The notes beneath the pieces were generated by a model. The model had not been told where the DNA came from. It did not search any database and saw nothing but the letters and a program-made list of their open reading frames with translations. DNA of 64,000 bases from Siphonodentalium dalli (Eukaryota > Mollusca > Scaphopoda > Gadilida > Siphonodentaliidae): positions 220,383,148-220,447,147 of the forward strand of contig CP136061.1 in NCBI GenBank assembly GCA_032622095.1, written 5' to 3'. Within the stretch, counting starts at the first letter, position 1. Every line of letters begins with the position of its first letter. Made by a program: the position numbers and the translations under genes. Shown here piece by piece: positions 48,046 to 58,934 of this stretch.

Positions 48046-48225
48046 CATGTCAAGTAAATGCAGCCGATTTATCAATGATTCGTGTCCGTTTAACAATGGT
48101 TACAAAATTCTACATCAAATTATTCATTTTTGATGAGTATTGGGAGTTATGGAAAAGCTTGGACCTCCATTTATCCAGTCAATACGCACACGATTGGATA
48201 GCGAAATATACTTAATCGGGTTTCA

Positions 48226-49605
48226 TGATTGATTGATTTATTGAGGGTTTTAACGTCGTTTTAGCCGCTAAGCCATATCACGACCAAGAACAGAATCAGG
48301 GATAAAAAGATCACAGCGAAGCAACTGTGTAGATAAATCAGACAGTGGATTAGATTAAAAAAGTGCAATGATGAACTATTTATAAATAAAACACGCAATA
48401 GGAATTTTTCCACTTGGAGTCAGGAATATAAATTCAAGAACTGACTAGTGTACTATAAAACGTATAAAAGTAGTACAATAATAGAGAACAAATAGCATAT
48501 AAATAACACGCAATTACCAAGGAGCCACATCGAAATATGTGAAGTAGCTTTTAAAGTAAGATTTTGCAGTGATAAGGTATTTATAATTTTTTATTAATCG
48601 CGCATGAACCGTTATCCATGCGTGACGCGTCAGGTTGATGGTCGGGTGGGTGAGACAGAATGTCATCCTTCACATAACTGACAGCCTATGTCCACTTATA
48701 CTCTTTCTTGTTTTGAGAATTAACCGTTTCTCATCAATCATGCTGTCAATTTTTTAAAGCTCAAAGATGTACCTCTCTTTCTGAGAGTCGAAACATTTTT
48801 GTGACTTTGGCGATCTGTGCTTCGAAGCAACAGGCGATTTAGCTTTTGGAACATATGATCAAGTTGCATAGATAGTTTCGGAGGAAATGTCAGAACGACA
48901 GAAGCTGTATCCATAGCTTGCGCTACATGTTCTGGAACATGAATAATATCAGTCCCGTCAACTTGTGTTGCTACATGTACATGTAGTTTGGTTTGTGCGT
49001 GAGCGCTGGCATCAAAACACTTTTTTGTAGACACGATTGCTGAGTATGTGACCTGTGGAACGGATGGTCGAGGATCAACTGTTTTCTTAGATTTCGTTAC
49101 TTTTACAATGTTCCTGGCCATGGCCATAGCACTGGCGTTTAAAACATCGTAATGGATTTGGAAACTAGGTATTTATATCTAACTTCGTGTACCAAACCTT
49201 CAATATCAGTGGATGTTTGCACCCACAGATTGGAGGTAAGAAGGTAACTACTCAGAGAAGCTATTAGTCCATCAACAGTCTTTGTAAATGTAAGGACTTC
49301 TGTAACTCCCGATGGTGCCAACTCCGCCAATATTTCTTATTCCGAAGAATCAGCTATATCACATCACAGCTTTGCTACTATTCAATGTCTTGTGAGGCGT
49401 AACCAATACTGGTGTATGTTAGTATAGTTGTTAACTACAGCAGCGCATCAGGTTGAACTTTCTTTGGATATTCAATCAAGAAAAGAGCCAAGTCCTGATT
49501 GGTTTAACATATTTCAATTGTCCAGCAATGCTTTGTAGCGTTTATCAATGACAAATATAGAAGGTCTTTTCACATTTGAGTCATAGCCAAGAACCAAGTT
49601 AAATA
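48226..49605 (-). mobile_element. ORF1-only LINE relic, copy 2
   Basis: On the minus strand it reads a partial gag-like ORF1, then a 3' UTR of about 0.5 kb ending GTCGTGATATGGC and a tail of repeated AATC (48226-48240). ORF1 pieces are: LGYDSNVKRPSIFVIDK (about 49600-49540), MAELAPSGVTEVLTFTKTVD with LSSYLLTS (49330-49220), PRPSVPQVTYSAIVSTKK (about 49080-49020), and a tail with SPVASKHRSPKSQK and KERYIF (about 48840-48755). The zinc-knuckle segment kept in copy 1 is deleted. The 5' end is truncated and abuts the 190-bp array. No ORF2 sequence lies between ORF1 and the tail, as in copy 1. Confidence 0.75.
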
Positions 49606-52600
49606 CTTCAAATAGGGTAGGGATCCCAAAACAGTAACAATTTGCCTTTCGTAATTGCCAGCCAATTGTTGCAAAGTGTCCTAGACTCCCTGGATTCAGG
49701 AACCAACCCATCCATATAAGTTGTTTACTTCCAGATAGAACTGTCCTATGTCCACACCCTCAGCTGAAACTGATGGCATATACCTTCAGTTCGCGGTGTT
49801 GTCGTGACTTAAAATAGCGTTGGTGGTATAATTGCATTTTTTTGGTTATTTGTCAGCCGCTTTTTGTAAAGTGTCCCAGGCTATCAGAAATCAACATGCA
49901 GCCTCATATATCGTAGAGTGCCTGATAGAACAGCCATTCCGGCACAAACTTTGTTGATATTGAGAGCATAATCCCTTCAGTACGTGATGTGTTCAAGACT
50001 TCAAATAGAGTATATGGATATATACAAATTCACCTTTATTACTTGTCAACCGCTTGTTGTGAAGTACCATATGGTGCAGGCTTTCGTGAACCAACACATC
50101 CATGGTGTGTATATGTTGATAAAAACTAACCTCTGGTCACACATTCAGTTAATATTGAGAGCATATCATTTCAGCATGTGGTGTGTTCAAGACTTCAAAT
50201 AGGGTAGGGGGTCCTTAAAACAGCCAATTGCCGTAAAGTGCTCATGCATCCTGGAACCAGTCCATCTATATAAACTATACTTTGCAACTACCCATTGTCC
50301 ATACACTCAGTTAATATTGAGAGGATATCGTTCCCGTTCGTGGTGTGTTCTAGTCTTCAAATTACAAGGGAGATCCTAAAACAGTGAAAATTGCATTTGT
50401 TATTTGCCAGCCGCTTTTTGTAAAGGGTCCCTGGCTGTCGGGTACTAACACCTCAATAACATTTTTTATTTCCTGGTAGAATAGCCATTTGTCCACACCG
50501 TCGTTTGACATGGGTTCAACAGTTTACATGTGGTATCGTTGTCATCTGCTTTATGTAAGGTGCCAAACGCTTTCGAGAACCAACATGTCATTAACATTGC
50601 ATCTTTTCTGATAGAACAGCCATTCGCCCACAATATCCCTTAAGCTAGTGGTGTGTTCAAGACTTCAAACAGGGATTGGTGTCCACTAATACATAGGAGT
50701 GACAATTTGACTTTTTCGTTTGCCAGCCGCTTGTTGTAAAGTGTCATAGGCTTTCGTGAACCATCTTGCCCATAACAGATGTGTCTGATAATACTACCAT
50801 TTGTCCGCACACCCAGCTATAATTAAGACCATATCATTTCGCGGTGTATCTACGACTTATAGTGGGATAGTGGGGGTCCTCAACACAAAGAACATTCGTA
50901 TTTGCCAGTAGCTTTGTTAAAGTACCCGAGGTTTCGGGGGGATCCAAACCACTGATATCATTTGATAATTGCCTGTTACCATTAACTTTCATACACACAA
51001 TCAGCTAATTTTGAGAGCATATAAATTCAGTTCATGGTGTGTTCAAATGAGTTAAGGGTCCCCAAAACAGCGACAATTCGTCTTTCTCGTTTGCTAGCCG
51101 CTTTTTGTAAAGTGTCCCAGACATTCGGGAACCAACCCATCCATTAAAATGTGTATTTTCTGATATAACTACCATGTGTCTACACTCAGTTAATATGGGG
51201 AGAAAATCTTTTCAGTTCGAGGTGTGTTTAAGACTTGGGATATAATGATACAAATAAATAAGAATGGAATAAGGGCACCAAAACAAAGAAAATTCAACTT
51301 TCGTTGTCAGCCGCCTTTTTTATAAAGCACCCTGGGATTTTGGTAACAAAACTACCCAAATACATTTTATATTCCCTGATAGCACTACCTATCGTTCAAA
51401 ATGTCAGTTAATATTAAGAGAATACAGCTTCAGTGCATGTTGTGATCAAGAGTTTAATTGGGTTAAGGGATCCCACAAAACACAAACTATTCGCCTTTGC
51501 ATACCATTTGCCATACACTTTATGTTAGGTGCCAAAGGCTTTCGGGAACCAACCCATCCATAAATATTGTGTATGTCCTGATACTACTACCATAGATTTA
51601 CCCACATCCTCATTCAATATTGCGAGCAATCCTTTCAGTACCTTTAACACTTCAATGGACCTTTCTACAGCTGTCAGTCAATTAATTATTAGCTGAGATT
51701 TTCCACCAATCAGCGACTGGGCCGACCAATGGCTGCATTGAAAATTATGTTACCAACTTTTCTTCAACCTAATGTTGATATCCATGCATACATCCAGTGT
51801 TAAATTGGCTATATTAGAACAACTTTTTTGTTGTCAAATCATAATATACTGAGATTTATATTTCCGCCATGATGTTATAAATTTATCCGTGATTATAACA
51901 ATGTTTTTCATTTAGCATGACACGTGTCGTAGTTTTCACATTTTATGGCAAAACGAATGTGTGTTATCTAGTTTAGATGTCTGTCTTTTCTGGTCTGTTA
52001 GCGATTTTTCTTCCAGAGCCCTTGGCTGATTTTAACAAAAATTTATGTGGTGACTTGGGGTACCCGGCAGATGTTATAACGGCTTTATTTTTTATTAACA
52101 TTTTAAACAAATTATATTTTTATTTTTTATTTTTGAGCAAGAAGTTTCAATCTAAAAATTTAAAAAGAAAATTAAAAACTTAAAAAATAATTTTTAAAGT
52201 TAATTTAAACATTGTTTTTAAATAAAAACAAATCATAATTTTTTTTTTCAACAGCAGAGTTGTTCAATCAGAGTTCAATCTAAAAAAAATATCAAAATTA
52301 ATTTAAATATTTTAAAAAAAATCAAACTGTTTAAAAGATCAAAATTTGCACGAATCATATACATGAGTCTGTTTCAGCTAGTTAACATAATGGCAAGTGC
52401 TGATGTGTTCTCTTCGGAAGTCGATATCGGGTAACAGACAATATCTATATGGATAAAGACTTATTACCAGTGGTCGGTACTATCGCTGTGGGTGTGCATA
52501 TGTGGAAAGCTCCATTGGGTAGGGGGTCATCAACACATAGCAAATCGTCTTTCTTATTTATCAGCCGCGTTGTGTAAAGCGACAAAGGCCTTCGGGAAAC

Positions 52601-52960
52601 AAACTACCCATATAAATTATGTATTCCCTGAAAGAACTACCTTCCGTTCACACTATTTACTAATATAGAGAACATATAGATTCAGTTCGTATTGTGTTCA
52701 AGATTTTAAATCGGGTAGAGTGTTTGAAAAAAATAATGAAATCGCCTCTTCTATTTTCCATTCATCCGCGTTTTGTAAAGTGCCACATTATCTCGGCAAC
52801 CAACCAATCCATAAGTATTGTGTATTTCCTTATATAACTATCCTTTGTCCACGTTTTCAGTTAATATTGATGCTATATTTTCAGTTCGCTGTGTGTTCAA
52901 TACTTCTAATAGTGTAGGGAACCTCAAAACAGAACATGTTTGAGCTAACGCTTGCCACCT
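49606..52960 (+). repeat. Degenerate tandem array, about 190-bp unit
   Basis: Recurring blocks in fixed order: GTGTGTTCAAGACTTCAAAT, a GGGTAGGGGGTCC segment, GCCAGCCGCTTTTTGTAAAG, TTTCGGGAACCAACCCATCC, a TGTGTATTTCCTGATAGAAC segment, ACTCAGTTAATATTGAGAGC. Starts near 49790, 49990, 50180, 50340, 50530, 50650, 50842, 51034, 51222, 51438, then 52480, 52690 and 52888. Divergence between units is high and some are truncated, so the array is old. Small frames are not conserved between units. It looks satellite-like rather than genic. Confidence 0.75.
51660..52440. other. AT-rich interruption of the 190-bp array
   Basis: About 780 bases break the array. 52080-52340 is extremely A/T-rich, with runs of A and T and repeated TTTAAA and AATTTAAAxATT motifs. 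A 68-codon plus-strand frame (51977-52183) is unrecognised. Its ends show no inverted repeat that I could see. Either an insertion or diverged array sequence. Confidence 0.45.
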
Positions 52961-54340
52961 TGGTCAGACTAGTTTATGAGATTTAAAACAAAATATCCCT
53001 TTTTCTATATTTTTGTCGATTTAGAGGGACACCAACAATCACTATGGCAGCAACAATGATTGTGTTCTGTGTGTGTTAGTCTGTGTTACGTGTCGATCGT
53101 GTATAACACTGAGGATTTGGAAGCCTGGTGACATCTTTAGCCACTCTCGCGGTGTCTACGGATCCGGTGTTTATCACATGAATCATAATATGGTCCCAAT
53201 AGAATTTTTTTTTTTAAGTATTTGTTATCGTTATCATAAATATGTATTTGTTTGATCAACACGTGTTGAGGGGGAGCAGTAGCATATATCCAATATCTCG
53301 CAAACCGTTCAGATTTTCTGTTACATTCTTCATACGTGTTATGTCCAGATAACTACTGAGCCATATGCATTATGAATTTTATCACGTGTTGTATATAACA
53401 AATATTTGTGTACTACAAAATCGATCTTAATGCATGCAAAATTACCTGATATCAATAAAAATGTTGTAACTGGGAGTCTGGACGGTTTAGCACATCTGAA
53501 ATCTAGTAAACGGTATCTCTGGACCAACCAATCAGAACACAATTCATATTGGGTCCCATTAAGATCAGTTATAAAATGTTGTGAAATCGTTCTAAAAAAT
53601 ATGTAACTTTTTCGACCAAAATCCTGTTTGGGGATGGGTTTCTAAAATCCAATATCTAGCAAACCATTCAAAATATCTGTTAAATTCTTTTTACATATGC
53701 TTATCAGATAACTACTACACCATATGGGTTAAATATTTCGACATTATCGCACGTTTGAATGATTGAAAGAGCGATTTTTCTGCTAAAATTTAATATTTCG
53801 GTTCCAAAATGGCAGGAAAATCATAATTACCCAACACTTTTTTGCTATAAAGTAGAGATATGGTATGACGTAGTAATTTAAACACCAACAATGTTGGCAA
53901 ATAAGTTAGGACTTAGCCTCAGAGCTGGCCTTAAAAAATCGTTAATTTCTCCTTTAAAAAATTGATTTCATCTTGTTCTACCGTCGGTATGGGTACCAGA
54001 TCTCTTTTGGCGTTTGGCCGCTGCACTAAATAAAAAGTTTCGTCCATTCATTTCTGTAGTTGTGTTTTGGGACTTAGTGTGAAAAGCGAAAATTCATCTT
54101 TGCCCACTTTGGATATCTGTATCCAGCCAGCTCATATCCATATTCGCATTATTGCACTTATTTCGCGGGACTGAAATAAGCTGACATTGGCATTATATAG
54201 ATGTGAAATAAGCCCTATGTGGTTTTATAAAACAGCCCTATATGGGACTATATATATTTCAATATGAAATAAGCCCGTAGTGTCAGGGAGTGTGCTTATT
54301 GTTTGGGTGGAAAATAAAAATGGGCTCATAACACGATTAG
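52961..54340. other. Mostly unassigned, with one pair of direct repeats
   Basis: CCAATATCTCGCAAACCGTTCA at 53289 recurs as CCAATATCTAGCAAACCATT at 53648. Both are followed by CTGTTA, ATTCTT, CAGATAACTACT and CCATATG, giving two copies (53288-53400 and 53640-53755) about 360 bases apart. No gene is recognised. Confidence 0.5.
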
Positions 54341-54344
54341 AGTA

Positions 54345-54625
54345 GAATATTTCGGCGTAGAATCGCCTCATTTTGAGTCCATAACGAACTGAAAATGAGA
54401 ATTTGTTGAGACCCATTATCGTCTCAGAATGGAAAATAACACAAATAAACCAACTTACGACTTACCAGATGTACGCTCTTTGTAATGTGTCGTGATTGTG
54501 GTCCGCGCCATCCAACGGAATAACGGGTATAAGTCCAATATAGGCTAATATCATAATCAAGTAAGTCCAATGTGATTCTGTGAATATTTAGGTCCAATAT
54601 GAACAATTTCCGACGAGGATATGTT
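54345..54625 (+). repeat. Family B repeat, copy 3
   Basis: GTAGAATCGCCTCATTTTGA opens it. ACACAAATAAACCAACTTACG and GATGTACGCTCTTTGTAATG follow, and it ends GAGGATATGTTGCAGC. It lacks the ACATGTGTTTTCACT form of copies 1 and 2. Confidence 0.6.
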
Positions 54626-54909
54626 GCAGCATTGCAATATAAATGATCGTTTGCATATTAAGAATGTGATGAAGGGTACATGTATATGCATGTATGTTGC
54701 AAGTTGTGTTCGGCTATCATATTCCAAATTAAGACATGATTCGAATTAAGCCACATCAGAAAATTAATAAACCTCAACGGAAAGCAGAGGTTTGTGCGGG
54801 ACTGTGGGGATGGGTTACTCAAAATGGTGCACTTGTTTACCTACTTTTGATTCCACGAACGTGGAACAACAAGAACATGTATGTATGGATGAATGCACAT
54901 TCAGAATAT

Positions 54910-55480
54910 ATATACCCGTTTCCGAGATCTCGTCTGCGCATGCGCGAAACTGGCGTCGCACGGGCTCGGCGACCCGATAAAATTCGTATCCGGGGCAAGA
55001 TACATTCACATACCAAATTTCAAGTCGATAGCTCCACCCGTTTCCGAGATCTCGTCTGCGCATGCGCGAAGCTGGCGTCGCACGGGCTCGGCGACCCGAT
55101 AAAATTCGTATCCGGGGCAAGATACATTCACATAGCAAATTTCAAGTCGATAGCTCCACCCGGTTCCGAGATCTCGTCTGCGCATGCGCAAAGCTGGTGT
55201 CGCACGGGCTCGGCGACCCGATAAAATTCGTATCCGGGGCAAGATACATTCACATAGCAAATTTCAAGTCGATAGCTCCACCCGTTTCCGAGATCTCGTC
55301 TGCGCATGCGCGAAGCGGGCGCCGCACAGGCTCGCCAATACGACAACGTTCACCGCCTGGTCAAACTACACACACGTACCAAGTTTCGTCCCGATCGGTC
55401 GAGAATCGTAGATTTGTATAAATGACAGACAGACAGACAAGCAAACAAACAAACAGAGGTCTTCAAAATATATATGAGAC
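54910..55480 (+). repeat. 122-bp GC-rich array 2, four units
   Basis: Four TGCGCATGCGCG/A sites at 54935, 55057, 55179 and 55301 are spaced exactly 122 bases apart. Unit content is as at 36.06 kb. The array ends with TTTCGTCCCGATCGGTCGAG, a GACAGACAGACA tract and ATATATATGAGACTAG. Frames of up to 162 codons on both strands are readings of the repeat, not genes. Confidence 0.85.
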
Positions 55481-55486
55481 TAGCCG

Positions 55487-56010
55487 ATGAGCCCGACGTT
55501 GTCCGGGCTATTCAAAAACCAAATTTCAAGTCGATAGCTCTACCCGTTTCCGAGATTTGGTCTGCGCATGCGCGAAGCTGGTGTCGCACGGGCTCGGCGA
55601 CCCGATAAAATTCGTATCCGGGGCAAGATACATTCACACACCAAATTTCAATTCGATAGCTCCACCTGTTTCCGAGATCTCGTCTGCGCATGTGCGAAGC
55701 TGGCGTCGCACGGTCTCGGCGACCCGATAAAATTCGTATCCGGGGCAAGATACATTCACATAGCAAATTTCAAGTCGATAGCTCCACCCGTTTCCGAGAT
55801 CTCGTCTGCGCATGCGCGAAGCGGGCGCCGCACGGGCTCGCCAATACGACAACGTCCACCGCCTGGTCAAACTACACACACGTACCTAGTTTCGTCCCGA
55901 TCGGTCGAGAATCGTAGATTTGTATCAATGACAGATAAACAAACATACAGACAATCAAACAAACAGACAGAGGTCTTTAAAATAGATATGAGACTATATA
56001 TCTATATATC
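55487..56010 (+). repeat. 122-bp GC-rich array 3, three units
   Basis: Opens GATGAGCCCGACGTTGTCCG, the same start as at 36785. TGCGCATGCGCG-type sites lie at 55563, 55685 (one C to T change) and 55807, again 122 bases apart. It ends with the same CGGTCGAGAATCGTAGATTT and GACAGAtaaacaaac tail as array 2, then TAGATATGAGACTA. The shared start, unit and tail mark a discrete element with variable unit number. Confidence 0.85.
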
Positions 56011-56019
56011 AGCATATCC

Positions 56020-56345
56020 TCCTGAAAATTGGTTCATATTGGACCTAAATATTCACATAGGTTCAAATTGAACTTATTTGATTCTGAAATGAGCCCATAG
56101 TCGACTTATACCTGTTAATCCGTTTTATGGCGCGGTCCACAGTGAAAACACATCTGGAAAGTCGATTAAGGTTCATATAGAGCGTAATTCTGATTCATAT
56201 AATGCCGATATGGGCTTATAAAGTTGTGTTTTTGAAATAAGTTATTTTCAGGGGAACAGGCGGGCTACGTTCGCAACATATCCTCGTTTAAATGGGTTCA
56301 TACCCGACCTTTAATATTCACATAGGTTCATATTGGATTATTTGA
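56020..56345 (-). repeat. Family B relatives, copies 4 and 5
   Basis: CATATCCTCCTGAAAATTGG with GGACCTAAATATTCACATAG at 56022 and CATATCCTCGTTTAAATGGG at 56277 are two starts of the same sequence in reverse orientation. Each is followed by ATTxGAxTTATTTGATTCTG. CCGTTTTATGGCGCGGTCC links them to the other copies. Confidence 0.55.
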
Positions 56346-56930
56346 TTCTGCAATTTGTATTGGCGAATTGTGAGGTGGACCCGGGAGAATTTGGCAGGGG
56401 TGTTCCCCTCGCGTACAACCCACTACAACCCACTATGGCTATGCTATGGGGGTTTATGGCATTGTTAAACATGAACAAAAAATGAAACAAAAATCCAGTC
56501 TTTTTTTCTGTCTTCTCTAGATAGTGCATATGTTGTTGTTATTTTGAAGTCATATCAGTGGGTCGCTATCAGCTCTTTGTTCTTGCTGTTCCTGATTTCC
56601 TATTTTTGCTCTAGTTCTTCGGTCAAGCCGCTATGTCCTCCCGTGCACTTGTAAGATGGGCAGAGTCGATTCTATAGTTTTTGTTACTGGTGGAGATGGA
56701 GAAAACCGGGCTGTGATGGTACTCTTGTGTCTTTGATGGTAGGGTATCCATCTACACATCAAAGACAGCGGCAAGGATCATGGTCGGAGTGCATGATGTG
56801 AGTATCCTGGTCCGCTGACTCTGATCTCTGGGTAGGAGGGGCTATATGGGCGTCTCTGAGATACATGTAGCTCCTGTCTGTTGACAGCGGCGGTTGAAGA
56901 GGGCTGCATGGTACACGTCAGTCTTATAAA
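56346..56930. other. Unassigned, GC-richer insert in family B
   Basis: Separates two family B segments. Contains ACAACCCACT twice in tandem (56415-56438). I recognise no gene or terminal repeats. Confidence 0.3.
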
Positions 56931-57245
56931 TCAGTGTTTTTGAAATAAGTTCAATATGAAGTTATTTTCGAGAGAATAGGCTGGTTACGTATACATGTTC
57001 GGAACATATCCTCGCGCGAATAGGTTCATAATCGATCTATAATATTCACATAGGTTCATTTTGGATTATTTGATTCTGAAATAAGCCCATAATGGATTCA
57101 TATCCGTTATTCAGTTTTATGGCGAGGGCCAAAGTGAAAACACATTGTAAAAGAACTAAATCATTCACATTTTCAGTTCATTATGGACTCAAAGTGAGGC
57201 GTTTCTGCGCCGATTATGAACCTAAACCTAAAACAAGTCGTATTA
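56931..57245 (-). repeat. Family B repeat, copy 6
   Basis: From TTTTTGAAATAAG through GGAACATATCCTCGCGCGAA, ATTCACATAGGTTCATTTTG and CGTTATTCAGTTTTATGGCG to TTATGGACTCAAAGTGAGGC. The last block is the complement of the copy 3 opening, so this is the best reverse copy. Confidence 0.6.
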
Positions 57246-57284
57246 GAAGCCCATAACGTGCTGGAACAAGAAGCAGGGAATCCA

Positions 57285-57390
57285 GTTACTTCCTGATGGC
57301 TCAGCTGGTAAGGTGCAATGCGCGTTAAGCCAACATAGGCCGTCCATCTCCAGCGATGACGAAGAGGGTTCTAATTCCGATAAGCTTGGA
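57285..57390 (+). repeat. tRNA-derived SINE head (pseudo-tRNA)
   Basis: TGGCTCAGCTGG at 57297-57308 fits the RNA polymerase III A box. GGTTCTAATTCC at 57367-57378 is a B box with one G to T change and one extra base. The 58-base spacing is tRNA-like, but the arms do not pair well enough for a functional tRNA. A SINE promoter region is the best reading; the SINE body beyond 57390 is not recognised. Confidence 0.55.
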
Positions 57391-57446
57391 TTTGTGACAA
57401 AACACACATGAGAGGTCACATGGTGCGTGTATATCGGCAAGTTAAT

Positions 57447-57476
57447 CGGGGGGGGGGGGTTGGGGGGGGGTGGGGT
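57447..57476 (+). repeat. Poly-G tract
   Basis: Two runs of 10-11 G and one of 4, separated by TT and T. This is a candidate G-quadruplex and a likely assembly or sequencing weak point. Confidence 0.85.
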
Positions 57477-57713
57477 TCCGGGTTTTTTTCCGGGTTTGTT
57501 TCTAAGTGTAAAGGAGTTATTTCAGGTGACATCAACCCTCTGCGCTGTCTTTCCTCAACCAAAACACAGACGCCGTAATATCGCATATGACCTATCGTGA
57601 CTGAACGACGATAAACCCCCAAAAACAGCATCTACAAGCTTCGTATACAAGCTTCGTAGTCAACATAAATATATTCGTGCAAATAGGTTCACATTGGATC
57701 TTCATAATAACAT

Positions 57714-57928
57714 ACAGTAATGCCCAAAGTAATTGACCACTTAACCACAGCATAATTATGGGTAATTTTTTAAGGATTTAGTCGGAAATATGGCTTGTTG
57801 CCATTCATCGGAAAGCTCTCGGCGGCAGCTTTCCGATGAATGGCAACAAGCCATATTTCCGACTAAATCCTGAAAATTACCCATAATTCTGCTGTGGTTA
57901 AGTGATCAATTACTTTGGGCATTACCGT
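57714..57928. mobile_element. 215-bp near-perfect palindrome (MITE)
   Basis: Arms of about 104 bases (57714-57817 and 57827-57928) pair with a few mismatches around a 9-base loop, CTCGGCGGC (57818-57826). Ends are AGTAATGCCCAAAGTAATTG on the left and its near complement on the right. It interrupts family B sequence. The few mismatches suggest a recent insertion or arm homogenisation. Confidence 0.8.
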
Positions 57929-57931
57929 AGT

Positions 57932-58245
57932 CTCATATTGGACTGATTTGATTCTAAAATAAGCCAATATTGAGCTTATATCCGTTATTCCGTTGAATGG
58001 CACGGGCCGCAGTGAAAACACATTATAGAGCGCGAATCTGGTAAGTCGTGTCGATGAAAAAAGGTAGATTACATAAAGCCAATATGGGCTTATTTCGTAT
58101 GGAAATAGTCCCATTTTAGACTGTTTTAAAACCGCGTTTAGATCCATATCGACTAAAATATATATATATTGAGGTTAAATAATGCCAATATGAGCTTCTT
58201 TCGCTCATTAAAATAAGCCCGCTGTGTAGTTAATGTAATCGAGAA
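57932..58245 (-). repeat. Family B repeat, copy 7
   Basis: TCATATTGGACTGATTTGAT, then CCGTTATTCCGTTGAATGGC and AGTGAAAACACATTATAGAG. It continues the family B sequence that the palindrome at 57.7 kb interrupts. Confidence 0.5.
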
Positions 58246-58730
58246 CAGCCTTTTGTAGTATGGGCTGTATGGCTTGGATTGTATGTATATATACCATCCA
58301 CGATACAACATAAGACAGGAAATGATGTCGGCGTTCTATCTTAAATAATACGGCCTATTTGGGACCGGAAATTGAAATACCGCTTCTTAAGACGTACTCG
58401 AGCAGTATGAGCACGGAAATGGCGACACTCGCGCAGACCTAAAATCAGAGTATGGCATTGTCCAAAATCAATGAATATTATGTGATATATATGATTACGT
58501 GGGTGTCTCTTGTTTCGTACCTAAGATCACCCAAGTATTATACAAGATTTACCGTCAATGAATAAAACTGATCAACGCAACCAACAATTCCCAATGTTAT
58601 ATTTGATTTGTTCGTTATTACCGCGTTCATCGGACCGAAACAGGGTAATTAACAAATAATATACTTATATCTAGACTAGAAAGACCATAGAACGACATAC
58701 CTAATTTAAACTGACATGGCATTGAACCTC
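58246..58730. other. No gene; short repeat at 58611-58655
   Basis: GTTCGTTATTACCGCGTTCA and CGAAACAGGGTAATTA recur in diverged form at 59740-59785. Otherwise featureless. Confidence 0.35.
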
Positions 58731-58805
58731 AAAATTATGTCTGCGTAATTTGGCAGAAGGATATTATAAGAATATCCTTCTTCCAAATTACGCAGACATA
58801 ATTTT
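58731..58805. mobile_element. 75-bp near-perfect hairpin (minimal MITE)
   Basis: AAAATTATGTCTGCGTAATT starts a 35-base left arm (58731-58765). The right arm (58771-58805) is its complement with one mismatch. The loop is ATAAG. Confidence 0.75.
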
Positions 58806-58934
58806 ATAATATATTATAGGTCGATAACTACACGAACTGTCGATAACCATGTTATTTTATATGCTTGCCTGTAAAATAGCGGGAAACTACCGAAACGTAT
58901 ATCTTCGTATGTATCTCTTAGAAGTCATCTTATG

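Noticed and set aside
54736-56071. Several 70-167-codon frames with repeated VCACAKLASHGLGDP-type peptides on both strands
   Set aside because: The 122-bp units are read in successive frames. Both strands are open, and frames change with unit truncation.
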